Shown in pieces: positions 44,311 through 56,131 of a DNA stretch of 64,000 bases. Location of the stretch: positions 2,252,136 to 2,316,135 of the forward strand of contig NC_073746.1 in assembly GCF_029784135.1 (NCBI RefSeq), in the 5' to 3' direction. Source of the DNA: Toxorhynchites rutilus septentrionalis. Lineage: Eukaryota; Arthropoda; Insecta; Diptera; Culicidae. A program made the position numbers and the translations under genes. The notes beneath the pieces are model-generated. The model did no database searches and was not told the origin of the DNA. It saw only the letters and a program-made list of their open reading frames with translations. The stretch's first letter is position 1; the number at the start of each line of letters is the position of its first letter.

Positions 44311-45526
44311 CAGCCATTGCATGTCAAACCGATAGAGTAGTTCTCAGATTTTCGTAAAAAGTGGTACTTTCGTTCCTTATCGCATACATTTATTAGACCC
44401 GTATTTTACATTTTCTTTGTTAGGGTGCCCATTTTTATTTTAGGGTGATTCGAAATACCGACTTTTTCCCCTTTTTTTTCAAAAATTCATAACTTGTGAA
44501 CTACTGAACCGATTTAGACGGTCGATATATCAAATTAGATAGTAATTCTCGGAAAAATACTACGCTTGCTAAAAATTCAGGTTTTGGTTTTGTCATTATT
44601 GATTGTATTTGTTTTTTATAGTGTTCATGCTCTCGGGACCAAGGGTGCTATATTTCTTAATATTTTTTATGGAAAACTGAAAATTTTTCACATAACATAT
44701 CACGAAACCAGGGAGGCGTTTTTTTCGTTTTTGAGTTATGGTTTTTCAAAGTTATCCAAAAAAACATTTTTCCCTTTTTTTTGCCCAAAAATGACTTTTT
44801 TCAAAAATTTATTACTTTTGAACTACTAGATGGATTCAGGAAGTCTTTCAGGAAGTTTGCCAAATCAGAAAACAGGTCACGTTTTTATGAAATAAAGTTA
44901 CCGTTAATAACTTTTTTCATTGTGAACGAATTCTCGTGATTTGCATACCAATCGAATCGGAAATGCTCTAAGATTCGTTTGATATGCTATAAATTACAAT
45001 TTACTAATCTCTAAACGGTTTAAATTCATGACAACTGGAAGAATTTCCTTTTTTCCCACACAATTGTTCTTCAGATTTGTGTGCTAACCCTACAATTGAT
45101 AGGAAATATTTCTACGTGTCTATCACAATTAATAAAAAGTTATTTTCCATGAGATGAACAATTGGATAACTGTAAAATGTCAAGCGTTATCTAAACGCTA
45201 TAACTGCCAAGTTTTGATTGGCCCGATCTACGATTTCCCCAAAACAGACTTCAAAATCGATGTACCTGTGGAAATCCGTTCTGCAAATATACATGCAAGT
45301 CGGGAGTACTTTTGTTCCCACCGAGCTGTGTTTCCCTAAAACAGACTTCAAAATCAATTTTTGGCATAATGCGAAAAAATGGATTTTTCGGACCACCCTA
45401 AAATGGGAATAGTTACCCTAACAAAAAAATAAAAAATACGGGTCTAATAATTTGCGATAAAGAGCAAAACTACCACTTTTGACGAAAATCTGAGAACCGC
45501 TATATCGGTTCGACATGGAATGGCTG
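44311..45526. repeat. 1.2-kb non-autonomous element with about 170-bp terminal inverted repeats
   Basis: Left CAGCCATTGCATGTCAAACC and right GGTTCGACATGGAATGGCTG are inverted copies. The similarity runs inward about 170 bases (TCTCAGATTTTCGT, GTTAGGGT, TTTTAGGGTG). It is flanked by TATA-rich sequence. No transposase inside. 45090-45370 shares sequence with 51480-51690, so the right half may itself hold an older repeat. Confidence 0.75.
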
Positions 45527-46299
45527 TATATGTATATAAAGTTATTCAGATTCAAACATCGTTCATCAGTCAAACTATCTTTCTTATACAGTGTATACCA
45601 CAATGGACTGCAACAAAATTTTCTCGTGTTTTAGACCGTTTCCGAATGTTGATCCAATGTTGATCCGAAAAATGTTTTTTAACCGTGTCAATGAATGAGA
45701 AACTTAAGTTAATGGGATGCAATATCCTTCTAGATTAGGCTGACCAAATAGTCCAGCAATAAAAACGGGACACGGACGCAACAAGAAAAATACTTTTTTT
45801 AAATATGTTATTGAGTAAATAAAACATGGAATAAAACCGAACAATCGAACATTTGCATCTGTTGTTCATTGCAACGAATGTTTAGATGAACTACAATGAA
45901 TGTTTGGAAATTTTGCGAAGAAGATCATGATATTTGGAAATTTTGTCATAAAATTCGTCACAATCCAGATCAAATTTCTGTATTCCAATGGCCATAGTTT
46001 TCATGGTTTCAACATTGAGTCCTTACATTGAGTTTTCGTTGAAAACATATTGTTCAATGTTAAATGACCTTTTGAACTGGTGCGCTACTACCAGACAAAA
46101 TGTAATCAATAAGCTTCAAGAAAACCTTATCTTCTGGAAATTCGTTTTCATTTTCGAAAATATTTGCACATAACGGTCAACGGGTTGCAGCTGTAGCAGT
46201 TTCATTGTATCTCATTGATAATAATTCATTTTATCACGGTTCATTCATCAAACAAAATGGGTTCATTAATCTGAACAGGAAGTTTTTTTTAACATTAGT

Positions 46300-46520
46300 T
46301 TGCTCAAGCAAGTTATTTTGACTGCTTTTCAATTTCAATTAGAAAAATAATTATGACACAATTTCTCAAAAAGGTTGCGACTTTTTGTATAACTTATTAA
46401 TACGTTTAACAATAAGATGTACAAAAAGTCACAACATTTTGAGAAATTGTGCCATAATGTGTCATAATTTTTTTTTTCTAATTGATATTGAAAAGCAGTC
46501 AAAATGACTTGCTTGGGCAA
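46300..46520. mobile_element. Palindromic MITE (221 bp)
   Basis: TTGCTCAAGCAAGTTATTTT at the left and AAAATGACTTGCTTGGGCAA at the right begin near-complementary arms of about 95 bases around a short loop near 46400. The transcript would fold into one long hairpin. No ORF. Confidence 0.75.
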
Positions 46521-46775
46521 TCCAGTGTTCATTCAGCATACCTTAGATCTCTGCTTATTCAGGAACGGACTTTAATACAATCCATTTATATTGTTGTTTC
46601 TCCTTGTCTAAAGTGACCAGATGGTTAAAGGTCTAACGCGGGACACTAAACACAAAAAAACTACGTTATGGAAAGCTGAAGTAGTACGCAAAAATATTTT
46701 TACAAGTCCCATTTTTGGTGGATTTCATAACATGACAAATATTTACATTGCAACAAGTTCCAAAAAACCTTCAAA

Positions 46776-46985
46776 TCAAACATATAGTATAGATATATCT
46801 TCACTGAATGTTTCGCACGTGACCTGAAAATTAAACCTTATCTGTAATATTTCATTCAACTTATCTACACTCATTTGTGTTTTTTCGGGCGACCACATTT
46901 TGTTTACCCATGAAAAAAATCGTTCAGTCATAGCATTTGTACCTGACAAGCACAATGCTAAGTCTACAATTTTCTTCAAAATCAC
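46776..46985 (-). pseudogene. hAT-family C-terminal dimerisation domain fragment
   Basis: 69 codons containing LALCLSGTNAMTERFFSWVN, then NKMWSPEKTQMSVDKLNEIL. This follows the hAT dimerisation pattern (Leu...Pro/Ser-Gly-Thr-Asn-Ala...Glu-Arg-x-Phe-Ser...Asn-Lys...Trp), similar to KIAA1586/ZMYM6-type transposases. The remainder of the transposase upstream (47000-48100) is AT-rich and unreadable. Confidence 0.72.
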
Positions 46986-48210
46986 TGAACGAAATATGTT
47001 TATTTTGGAAGTGCTTCAAATTCCGTTCTTCTGGGTTATTTTTTTTTTATTTTATGACAATTCAAATTTTTGAAAAATGATTAAAAAAAACAATTTAATT
47101 TTGTTGTTGGATTATGCGACATATAAGATATTAGATAAAAATGTATTCATATCATATTTGAAATAAATCAGTTCAGTAGAACTTGAGAACGTCAGCTTGA
47201 AAAAATTGTTTCGAGAAAAAGTTTTTTGAAATTTTGAGCTAATTTTTTCAAAATTTCTTGACTAGACCTTTGATTAATATGATCAAATTGTGCAACTCGA
47301 GCTTCAAAATAATCAATACATTTCTGATAAAATTTATTTACACTGGCTTTCAACCAACTAATCAAATTTCAGTTGAGTTCGTACAATTAGTGGCATAAAG
47401 TGATTACTTGCTTGCTAAACAAGTGATCTTCAATCTCAGGTACAGTTTACAACTGTTTCTGATATTTTCACTCTCGATATTCTCCACAGCACAGTGAAAT
47501 ACTATAGCCTGATTATGCCTGAAATGAAACCACATTTCAGAACATTAATCTCCGAAAAAGTCGTGATGAACTATTGTCGATTGACGAAATAAGAGATTTC
47601 AATGATCTGAACATGAACAAAATTCGGTTCATTGCTGGCATCGAACATAGCCGTCTCATCTCACTGTGGCCCATAATTTTCACATACTCCAACTCCGCCT
47701 TTTCACTAAAATATTTCTGTTTATCAAATCTAACGACTGAAAAGTGACGAAAAGTCTTGATAATGTTGAATCGTTGTTTGTATCTTTCCTAAGAAGACCG
47801 CCATTCGCATTATCTGCACAAATCACTGCATCCTTGTTCTGCATATTATATTTGTTCGGAATTTTGTGATTGATGTCGCGAAGTATCGGAAAAAATGAGA
47901 AAATTCTTGTACTCCATGGTGTTTATGATCAGTTTAACAGAACACAGAGCTAAAACATTCGTTGGAATCGGTTCCGTTTTTATGAGATCACAAAAAACCT
48001 GGCTCAGAGAGCGGGAGAGAGAACGAACTACAACTAGCAGTTAAGTTTATTTGTCAAAAGACTTGATTAATGCAGGACGTTTCGCGGGACATAATCTAGC
48101 GCGGTTTTCTAAAACGCGGGACTGTTTATCCTAGGCCAGCCTTCTATTTATCTATAAACTCCAACACGGTATCATGAAATTTCTCCCGAAGAGTCAAGAT
48201 ATCTAGCCTC

Positions 48211-48286
48211 CAAACGGAATACAAACTTTCATTCGAATCAAAATTAGTCATGTTTTGTCATTTGTCGATTCCATTTGGAATTGCTC
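48211..48286. repeat. CAGCAATTCC palindromic family, right terminus
   Basis: CTTTCATTCGAATCAAAATT, CATGTTTTGTCATTTGTCGA and CATTTGGAATTGCTC match the right end of 60719-61690. It is probably the far end of the copy that begins at 43381. Confidence 0.65.
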
Positions 48287-48289
48287 TAC

Positions 48290-50540
48290 AGATGATTGTG
48301 TTTAAAAAAATTAATTATTCTTCCTGTCCACGTGGACTCAGTTTATACCCTTTCCTAAAGTTGTCCATGTGGTATGTGGACAGACAGCCCCTAAGCTTGA
48401 AGTGTTGATAATTGTTTTGGAGCCTATTGGGACTATATTGTCACATGCACTCTTCGTATTTCTTCCCTATGTTCCGTAAGCTGAGTCGTGAGTCCACTTG
48501 TCGTTAGGTCATATGAAAAATTCAATTCAGTATGCGCGAACGTTTCCTCCGCCGAAAGAGCGAACGAGAAACAAGCAAGTGCAAGTGGTTGTCTTCAAAA
48601 TTCAATACCTGCCAACATTCAGTTGCAATCACGTCAATGTGTCAGCTGCACCGCATTCCATTGTTGCCGGATGCAGTCTCTTGGTAGAATGATGCCCGGT
48701 ATCATCAAGTGCAGTCGCTGCAATCCGCGTCAAAACTTCCGAAACTAACGATTCACGAAACAATGCAGCGGATGAAACGTTCCACAAATTTGACGGCAAA
48801 CATGGTCGGTCGGTGGGATGCATCGTTTTTAAGACACACACAGAAACCGTATCATCTGTCCTCGTGTCCCCCGTCGGATGCAAGTATGTGCCAGGCAAAA
48901 TGTTGCCTTCGCTCAACGGGTATGGCCACGACAGAATAAAGTGGGATGATGTGACAGGATATGTCACGACGGATGAGGTTTTTTTTCCTCCTGTCATAAG
49001 CAACATGAAACGACTAACCGAAAGTTAGACTGGGCAGATTGGCTTATTTCGTCTCATTGCTTTCAGCTTGCAAACAATTTTCTGAGCTTCCCTCTGCTCG
49101 GAACTGGTCCTTTTGCAGCTTCTTAAGTAACTTCGTCGTGTAAACTGAGGGTTATCAATCCCGAGAAAACTTTCGCCACGAAATGACTAGCTGAGTCGGT
49201 TTCCTGGGGTCGAGGAGGGAAATCTCTCAAATGATTTAATTCCCTCCAACAACTATACTGCTGGTTGCTTATTTAAACAAAACGACGAACGGTCGTCTTC
49301 TTCATCAGATAGCAGAAGTGGTTCTTCGGACTTGTGTTAACTTTTCCTCAAAGGGAGGAAATTCCAGTGCGGGTATAATAGATACAACTTTATCTTCTCG
49401 TTAACGTTAACAGGCGGAGGGAAAGATTACTTTGCTCGAGACGGACGTCATCCTGATTTATTCTGTTGATTGAGTTTCTGATTCACAAACGGCTGCAATC
49501 GGGTTCAGTGATGGAGGAGAAATATATTAAATTATTTGCATACCTGAGCAAGTGAATCGGATTGAATTTGTGCAGAAAATCGATAACTACGAAGGTAACC
49601 TTTTTCACCAAGAGAACGAATTTTAGCAACCCGAGGGAAGCTTTGATTCTTTCACTCGATCATCGATTCACTTTGACATCGATTGACATCAGATGTTTCA
49701 ATGTGGATGCTGTTGCTTACTTGGGATTCACTATTTGCAGCTTCTACCGTTTAATGTGATCAGATCACCGTCGTCTTCAGCCAAGGTTGTGTTATTGACT
49801 TCTTATTCCATTTGCCAAATATTTTTGAAACTGATAAGTGTTGTAAAATTGGTGTTTCATAATAAAGTACCCACATAAAAATATTTCTTGTTCATGTAAT
49901 TTTCTCAATGAATCCCCCCTCGTTTTTTATTGTTTTGACATTTCCAAGTGTTGGTTGATCTCGTTGCTGGTTTCATTTGTTGGTCAGAAAGATTCAGTAC
50001 GAATTATCTAAATAGCCATGGATGGACGCAAAACTCCGAAAACGCAGATCCGAAAACTTGTTATTCGTGACACCGAGAAAAGTGAATCACATCGTAAGAT
50101 TGGTGGAAAGTTTTCAAAGTCAAAGAATTTTGAAAGACTGTTTTGTGGACTGATGTGTCCAAATTCGAGTTGTAAGCATAAGCATTAGCATTAGCATTGA
50201 GCAAATTGCACAATATCGTAGGTGGTACGAATTCAGAACTGTTACGTCAAAAACTCGCCTTCATCCGTTACTGACGATTGGTAATATCTCTTAGATGAAG
50301 GCAGGATTTCTCCGGACAGTTAAGCATTGTCCTGGCCACGTCCTTGCAACTGCTAAGGAAAGGGAAGGAAAGTTAGTTCGATATTTACTTAAGAGAGATG
50401 CAGAGAACTCTACGACCTCTCATAAATACCTCGGGAATTTAGGATATGATTTAGTAGGGAAGGTAAGCCATAGGATACACTCAGTCAGTGCTATTGGCGT
50501 AGCTTGTTATTATTAATAACTTAGTAGTACTTAGTAAAGA
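48290..50540. other. Mostly unique gene-free stretch
   Basis: 48480-49500 is less AT-rich and may be unique intergenic or regulatory DNA. It carries overlapping short ORFs on both strands and no domain. Around 50310-50390, CCTGGCCACGTCCTTGCAAC and AGGGAAGGAA resemble 53825-53880, pointing to a weak dispersed repeat. Confidence 0.35.
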
Positions 50541-50627
50541 AATTACTTCATTATTATCACTATTATTGTTACTATTACTATTACTATTATTATTATTGTT
50601 ACTATTAATAGTACTATAACTATAACT

Positions 50628-50863
50628 ATTACTATTACTATTACTATTACTATTACTATTACTATTACTATTACTATTACTATTACTATTACTATTACTA
50701 TTACTATTACTATTACTATTACTATTACTATTACTATTACTATTACTATTACTATTACTATTACTATTACTATTACTATTACTATTACTATTACTATTAC
50801 TATTACTATTACTATTACTATTACTATTACTATTACTATTACTATTACTATTACTATTACTAT
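50628..50863. repeat. (TTACTA)n hexanucleotide microsatellite
   Basis: About 39 uninterrupted TTACTA units, preceded by degenerate ATT/ACT repeats from about 50550. The pure stretch shows essentially no substitutions, so it is young or unstable. Confidence 0.97.
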
Positions 50864-51339
50864 GATTAGTTTATACTATTAACCGGAATGTATCTGCAAG
50901 TCGGTAATACTTTTATACCCATGTATTTTTACACTCCGAAATTCATTTTGCTAACACGGTCATCAAAAGCGGGTACAAATGCAACGCTTTGGCGCGATTG
51001 TTCAAGACTGCATTGGAAGACATCGCCATATCACTGAACTTCTACGCATACCGTTTGATGATTAGGCAAAATGTTGATAACTATTTGCTGCGATAACTAC
51101 TACCATAATGCATAAATTGACTTAAATTGGGATTTTAGGCAATTGAATTCATAAATAGTTTCATTCATTCACTATTTTAATCAATAATTTAATCAATACA
51201 AACAAAAGATAGCTCTGCGCAGCGGCGATATCGTACCCAATGAGAAACATCCGAGGTGGGATTATTGTTAATTGAAGAAATACAATTGATTACTAAATCA
51301 ACGGCAATCCTACGTTAACCTTGCGGTTATATCATAGGT

Positions 51340-51700
51340 ATAGGTTTTTTGACGTGGGACTACGTCTAACCAGAGTATATGGGGGCGAAATGAAAAACTA
51401 ACCGCAGAATATGCAAGAAAAAAATGAATGATTTCGAATGCTTATAACTCGAACATTTCTCAATAGATCGGAACGATGTTTGCATCAATTGATATGAAAT
51501 ATCTCTACGCATCTATCACAATGAATAAAATTTTATTTGTCATGAGATAAACAATTCAATAACTGTGAAATGTCATGCGTTATCTGAACGCCCCAACTGC
51601 CACGTTTTGATTGGCCCGATTTACGGTTTCCCCGACAAGCAAGTAGGAGGTATTTTTGTTCCCACCGAGCTGTGTTTCCCTAACACGGGATTCAAAATCA
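51340..51700. repeat. Repeat related to 45090-45370
   Basis: Shares CTATCACAAT, GAGATAAACAAT, AAATGTCA.GCGTTATCT, TTTTGATTGGCCCGAT and GTTCCCACCGAGCTGTGTTT with the 45.1-45.4 kb segment, in the same order. A GACGTGGGACTACGTC motif lies just upstream at 51341. No ORF. Confidence 0.65.
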
Positions 51701-52890
51701 AAATTCAAATTCAATTCCTCTCATTTGCTTGATTATCACTTATCTGAGTAGAGACTCAATAGGTATTCTGTTCAAATGCCTGATACCAAAACTGAACCAC
51801 ACAGCGACTTGACTGTCTAGATATGAATATCATATTCACGAGAAGTATTACTTTTTAAATACTAACAGCTGGCCCAGGCTATGAAACATTTGTTGCCGTT
51901 CTTGTATTATTAGTTTAATGAATTATGGTAACTTAAAAAAAAACTTTTCCATGCAAAATTAGTTCAATGAATCATGGTAACAGTATTCCAGATGGCAGCG
52001 CCTGCAAGGCTTTCCAAATGGCTTTTATTAAGGCCGAATGTTAAGGAAGTTTCCCAAATTGGCCTTTTTTAAGGCGAGAGGCGAAATAACTGAGGAAGTC
52101 TGAGAGTCTGAGAAAGCTTCTATGATTTCTGAACATCATCATCATTACATCAATAAATGCTGAGCAGGGCCCGAAATCTTCGAAAATGATAAATGAAAAT
52201 CGGCTCTCCTCTCAGTAGATTCGCTTCGACTAGGACTACTTCGACATTCGCCGTCAACATAACTTAAATTGACTAGAAAATGAATTGACGATCGTTGAAA
52301 GCGAGGATGACTATTGAACTATTCTAGCCAATGACTATTCTAATTGAGGTGAATAATGATGACAAATCTGCCTCTCCATTCAACCTGACTTCAATCCACA
52401 CTTCTACTGCCCCTGGCATGAATCTTGCTACGCTATAAGAGAGAGATAAACGAATTAATTTTAAGTCATTTCAAAATGCACTGGAGTCTATTTGACGGGG
52501 AAGAATAAAATGAGATAGTCGAGTCGTAGAGTGAAATAGCGACTAAACGCCCGACTGACTATTGAGGCATGTTGACGAAGGAACTGCAAGAGGAAGCCAA
52601 AAGTCATTTCCGATTGAATACGAAGAGGAATTTTTTCATAGTCCTCTGACTATCCTCAGTTGAATATAACTATACCGAGCCCTGATTCAGACAATGCATT
52701 CTGAGGCGAAAAATTTTTCACGTTCGTTCAACACACAAAATAGGAACTGTGGTTAGCCAGGATGAGCAATCCATCAATGTTTTAAGTTTTTGGAGATTTC
52801 AATAGTTTGCTTTCAATGCAATTTTTGAGCTGTGGAAAATTTGCATCAATAAATCGCAAACATCACTCATATACTATTCACCATCCTTAA

Positions 52891-53065
52891 CCCTTCATTA
52901 CGGTAGTGTGCTCCGCCAAAGTACGGAGCACTGCGCCGAAAAAGAAGGAACATCGCGCTGGTGTGATCGAGGAGCAGTATGAATTTGATGTCGTCTAAAG
53001 ACGACGCTCGTACACACAACTCGTCGCGCTGATGTCGTCTATAGACGACACTCGTAATGAAAGGG
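52891..53065. mobile_element. piggyBac-like MITE (TTAA-flanked)
   Basis: Flanked by TTAA at 52887-52890 and 53066-53069. Termini CCCTTCATTACG and CGTAATGAAAGGG are inverted repeats starting with CCC. Inside, ATGTCGTCTAAAGACGACGC and ATGTCGTCTATAGACGACAC are paired palindromic boxes. TTAA duplication with CCC ends is the hallmark of piggyBac-type elements. At 175 bp it has no coding capacity. Confidence 0.8.
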
Positions 53066-53069
53066 TTAA

Positions 53070-54830
53070 GTGATTGTTATTCCACTTCTCTTAGCCGACA
53101 AAGAGGAATTAACCTGTCTCCCATGTTTCTTTTATATCGGGCAAAATATCTGCGTCTGACATCAACAATGAGAAAGGCTGCAGCTTGCTAGCTGGAGCGA
53201 GATTGTAACGAGATTCAGTGTTGACGATCATAGTTTGAAAAACAATTTGGAAAACTAAACTAAACTCTCGGCCTTAAGAAAGGCCATCTAGGAGTGTTCT
53301 CATGGATCGGAGAGATGTTTTAATTTTTGATAGGTTGTGTAGACTGAAACCTTCCAGAACTGTACAGCTGGGAGCCGGAATGTTCGAAAGTAGAACTTCA
53401 ATGGTAGTATGATTATTAGCAGAGACGTTCCATGTCAATAGCTGCAGTTTTGCAGAACTATTGCAGGAGTTCTGTACGTCAATGAACTATCAGAAAATGG
53501 AAAATTATCAAAGTTACATACTTGCCAGTTTGAGAGACTTAGGACCTCGACACCTTCGCCGACCATAGTATCAGGGCATGTACGAACTGCAAGCTCGACT
53601 GGGTCGGGATGATTAGGGGCTTCCTTAATGCTACAGGATTTACGTTCTGAAATGATAACTGAGCTTAAGCTTGGGTAAACTGCACACTTTGTAGTTGCTC
53701 TCCGTGATTGACCTGAACCAGTGAAATTGCACAAAGAACATTCTAAATGACGCTTGGGAATGACAAATCATTCTCATTGTGCATTGTGTTTCGATGATTC
53801 GAGCGTTAAATGGTCAATAACGACGCCGGCCACGTCCTTAAGGTCACCAGAGGAAGGGAAGGAATGTTAGTATGATATTCGCGGCCAAAAGGGTCGCCTC
53901 TATAGCGTGGTTCCCTTGCGATCATCATGGAAAGAAAAATTGTTAATGGGAATGGGTAAGCAGAATCAGGATTCACTGTGGTAAGTGATGTGATTCTGAA
54001 AACGGGAACTCTAGAATCTATTTGGCGAAACGAGATTTTGAAAATAATATCCATTCTAATCGGACCGGTCATACATTTCGTTATTCATCGTCCGTAGTGC
54101 GTATGTATTTTTCCTGACCTAAGACAAAACTCCTTTGAATATTCTCGAACTATATATTTTTATTCATCACTTTTTCAATCGTGGTCACCGAGATTATTGT
54201 GACGACCTGAGAAGGTCGCCGAGAAACTCACAATTTCACAACCTGAGAAGGCCACAGAGGAAATTCCTAGCTTAGAGAATAACATGCTATTACAATCATC
54301 CTCTTTAGGAGCTTAGGAATCCTCTGCTCTGGTTCTCAATGGTTTCAAATTCTTCTTCGGACATGCTACTGGGTCTTTCAGATTAAACGCCCACGCACCA
54401 ATTTCAATAACTTATACAAAAGTGAACCGATTTTAATTTTTAACAAACGAAAATAAAACTTATTTTAGGACATTTTTGATGTGGCCACCTCTTTTTTCGA
54501 TAACGCGTTCTAAACAGTAAACAGAATTCTTCATGCACAACTCTAACATTACGACTTCGATGCTGTTGAAAATCCGAGTTATTTCTTCTTTAAGTTCCTC
54601 CAAATTTTGTTGTGTTTATTTTTTTTTGTTTTCGTTTTGCATATTTTTCTCTCAATGTCCATTCCAGTTAAAGAATTTTGAAAAAATAAATCAACGAGTA
54701 TATTTAGGACATTTAAAAGGGTTGAAGTCAAGTAACTGGTCGACTTCTGTTCACATTCAGTGATTAGATTTTTTTTAGTTTTTGCCGAATAACACTTGGA
54801 ATAAGTATTCCCATGGTGACAAAAAAACGA
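53070..54830. other. Gene-free stretch
   Basis: Minus-strand ORFs of 99 and 88 codons (53435-53734, 53806-54072) lack recognised domains. 53825-53880 resembles 50330-50390. A short direct repeat CCTGAGAAGG recurs near 54207 and 54242. Confidence 0.35.
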
Positions 54831-54834
54831 GATA

Positions 54835-54989
54835 CGGGTAAACTTGTTTTTGTGCGACCCTTTTTGTGCGATTTTATTATTAAATCGGGAGTTGAATCAC
54901 ACAAACCAATAGCACAAATAATAAAATGGCACAAAAAGGGCCAATGAGGAATCACTCAAAAAACGATCGCACAAAAACAGTTTTGCCTG
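54835..54989. mobile_element. TA-flanked MITE with TTTTTGTGCGA ends
   Basis: CGGGTAAACTTGTTTTTGTG at the left and CACAAAAACAGTTTTGCCTG at the right are imperfect inverted repeats bounded by TA on both sides. GCACAAAAAGGG boxes repeat the motif internally. The size (155 bp) and TA duplication fit a Tc1/mariner-mobilised MITE. Confidence 0.65.
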
Positions 54990-55064
54990 TACTGACAAGA
55001 CCAATGTAATATAGTTTCTAGACAAACTGGGAATTCAAAACGTGCCTCGAATGATTAAAGCTCA

Positions 55065-55185
55065 GGACCTCTAACGTAGAGATCACGAGTTCAATTCTCA
55101 CTCCCAACATTCTTCCAAAAATTGAAGTTAAAGTGACGAACCAGCCGGGATGTGTTGAAAGTCACTATAATAGAGAAAAAAAACC
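55065..55185 (+). mobile_element. 5'-truncated copy of the tRNA-derived SINE
   Basis: Contains the B box and body of the 15339 SINE (CACGAGTTCAATTCTCACTC, CATTCTTCCAAAAATTGAAG, GTGACGAACCA) and an A run, but not the A box. ATTAAAGCTCA at 55054-55064 and 55186-55196 is a perfect 11-bp duplication. Confidence 0.8.
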
Positions 55186-55246
55186 ATTAAAGCTCAACAT
55201 AAAATATGTACCGAATTCAGTTGACTGCTCCTCAAAAAAAAAACGA

Positions 55247-56131
55247 GGGGTTGTATCCGAGACACGGCCGCTTATGACGTAGAACTACGCTTTTTTTTTA
55301 ATTTGTTGGTTTATCATTTCGGATATTATTTGCGAATACGTCAAAATTTAATAAATAACTCTTTAGTAAAAAGTTCCGCGGACCATGAAAAGGTTTAATC
55401 GCTTGCGTGGTTTTGTAGAATCATTTCGAGAAGCAACGATTCTTTCTTGCCTTTGCGAATACAACACCCTAATTGGTCAGATGTCACAATTTGTTTCTTT
55501 ATATCAATGCACGCATTGCACTGAGTATTTAACCAGAAGCATTTTCCGTGCATCGTCATTCAACAAGCATCAAACACGCGTCTAAGAGATGCACACAGTT
55601 GCAGCGATAAAAAATAAATATCGAACCACACTTCATGTCAAATATTCGCTAGCGTTCACACCTCGAGGAGAAACATAAAACACAAAACGAGCAGAACAAG
55701 CGACCTTTGTTGTTTCGGTCACATAAATATTCTGAGAATTTTCCTCAGAGGAGATGCAATACTTATACGCTAGCGACAGCTTACTTACTATGCAAGGGTG
55801 GAGTTTACTTCGCAAATATTCTCTTTTCGCTGTCACCCTTCGTTGTTTCTATTCTAGCGGCTGCATAAGTTGACCGTTATTGACAGCTCTGTTCGGGAAA
55901 GTACACAAATGGACAGAACAAATGTATGGGTAAATGGGAATGCTGCCAATTTTCATCAATTTAAATCATATACAGACTATGGGATTGTAATGTATAGTAT
56001 ATAAAACAAATCTTAGAAAATTTACGATTAAAATCCGTTCGCAGCAAAACATAGTTATTAACGCTAACTTTATTTCATAAAACCGTGACATATTATCTGA
56101 TTTGGCACCCTTAATGAAAGACCTACGTCAA
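55247..56131. repeat. Dispersed element, copy 1 (inverted relative to 60525-62516)
   Basis: Begins GGGGTTGTATCCGAGACACG and GACGTAGAACTACGC, and ends near CACCCTTAATG and GACCTACGTC. Nearly all of it recurs inverted at 60525-62516 (for example CATTGCACTGAGTATTTAAC, GGCTGCATAAGTTGACCG, CCAATTTTCATCAATTTAAA). Small ORFs inside have no domains. About 0.9 kb. Confidence 0.75.

Larger units (their letters stand above)
45736..48141 (-). mobile_element. Decayed hAT transposon with nested palindromic MITE
   Basis: The left end TAGGCTGACCAAATAGTCC and the right end (inverted, GGCTGGCCTAGGATAAACAG) both lead into CGGGAC/CCCGCG subterminal motifs. Flanks TTCTAGAT and TTCTATTT may be a degenerate 8-bp duplication. 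A hAT dimerisation domain lies at 46776-46985. A second left-end-like motif (GTGACCAGATGGTTAAAGG) at 46613 suggests an internal rearrangement or a second element. Confidence 0.55.

Noticed and set aside
48488..49028. Five overlapping ORFs on both strands
   Set aside because: Lengths are near chance, no domain is present and the frames conflict. Described as a unique gene-free stretch instead.
50550..50863. Array considered as CRISPR
   Set aside because: A simple hexamer tandem repeat without spacers, in a eukaryotic context.
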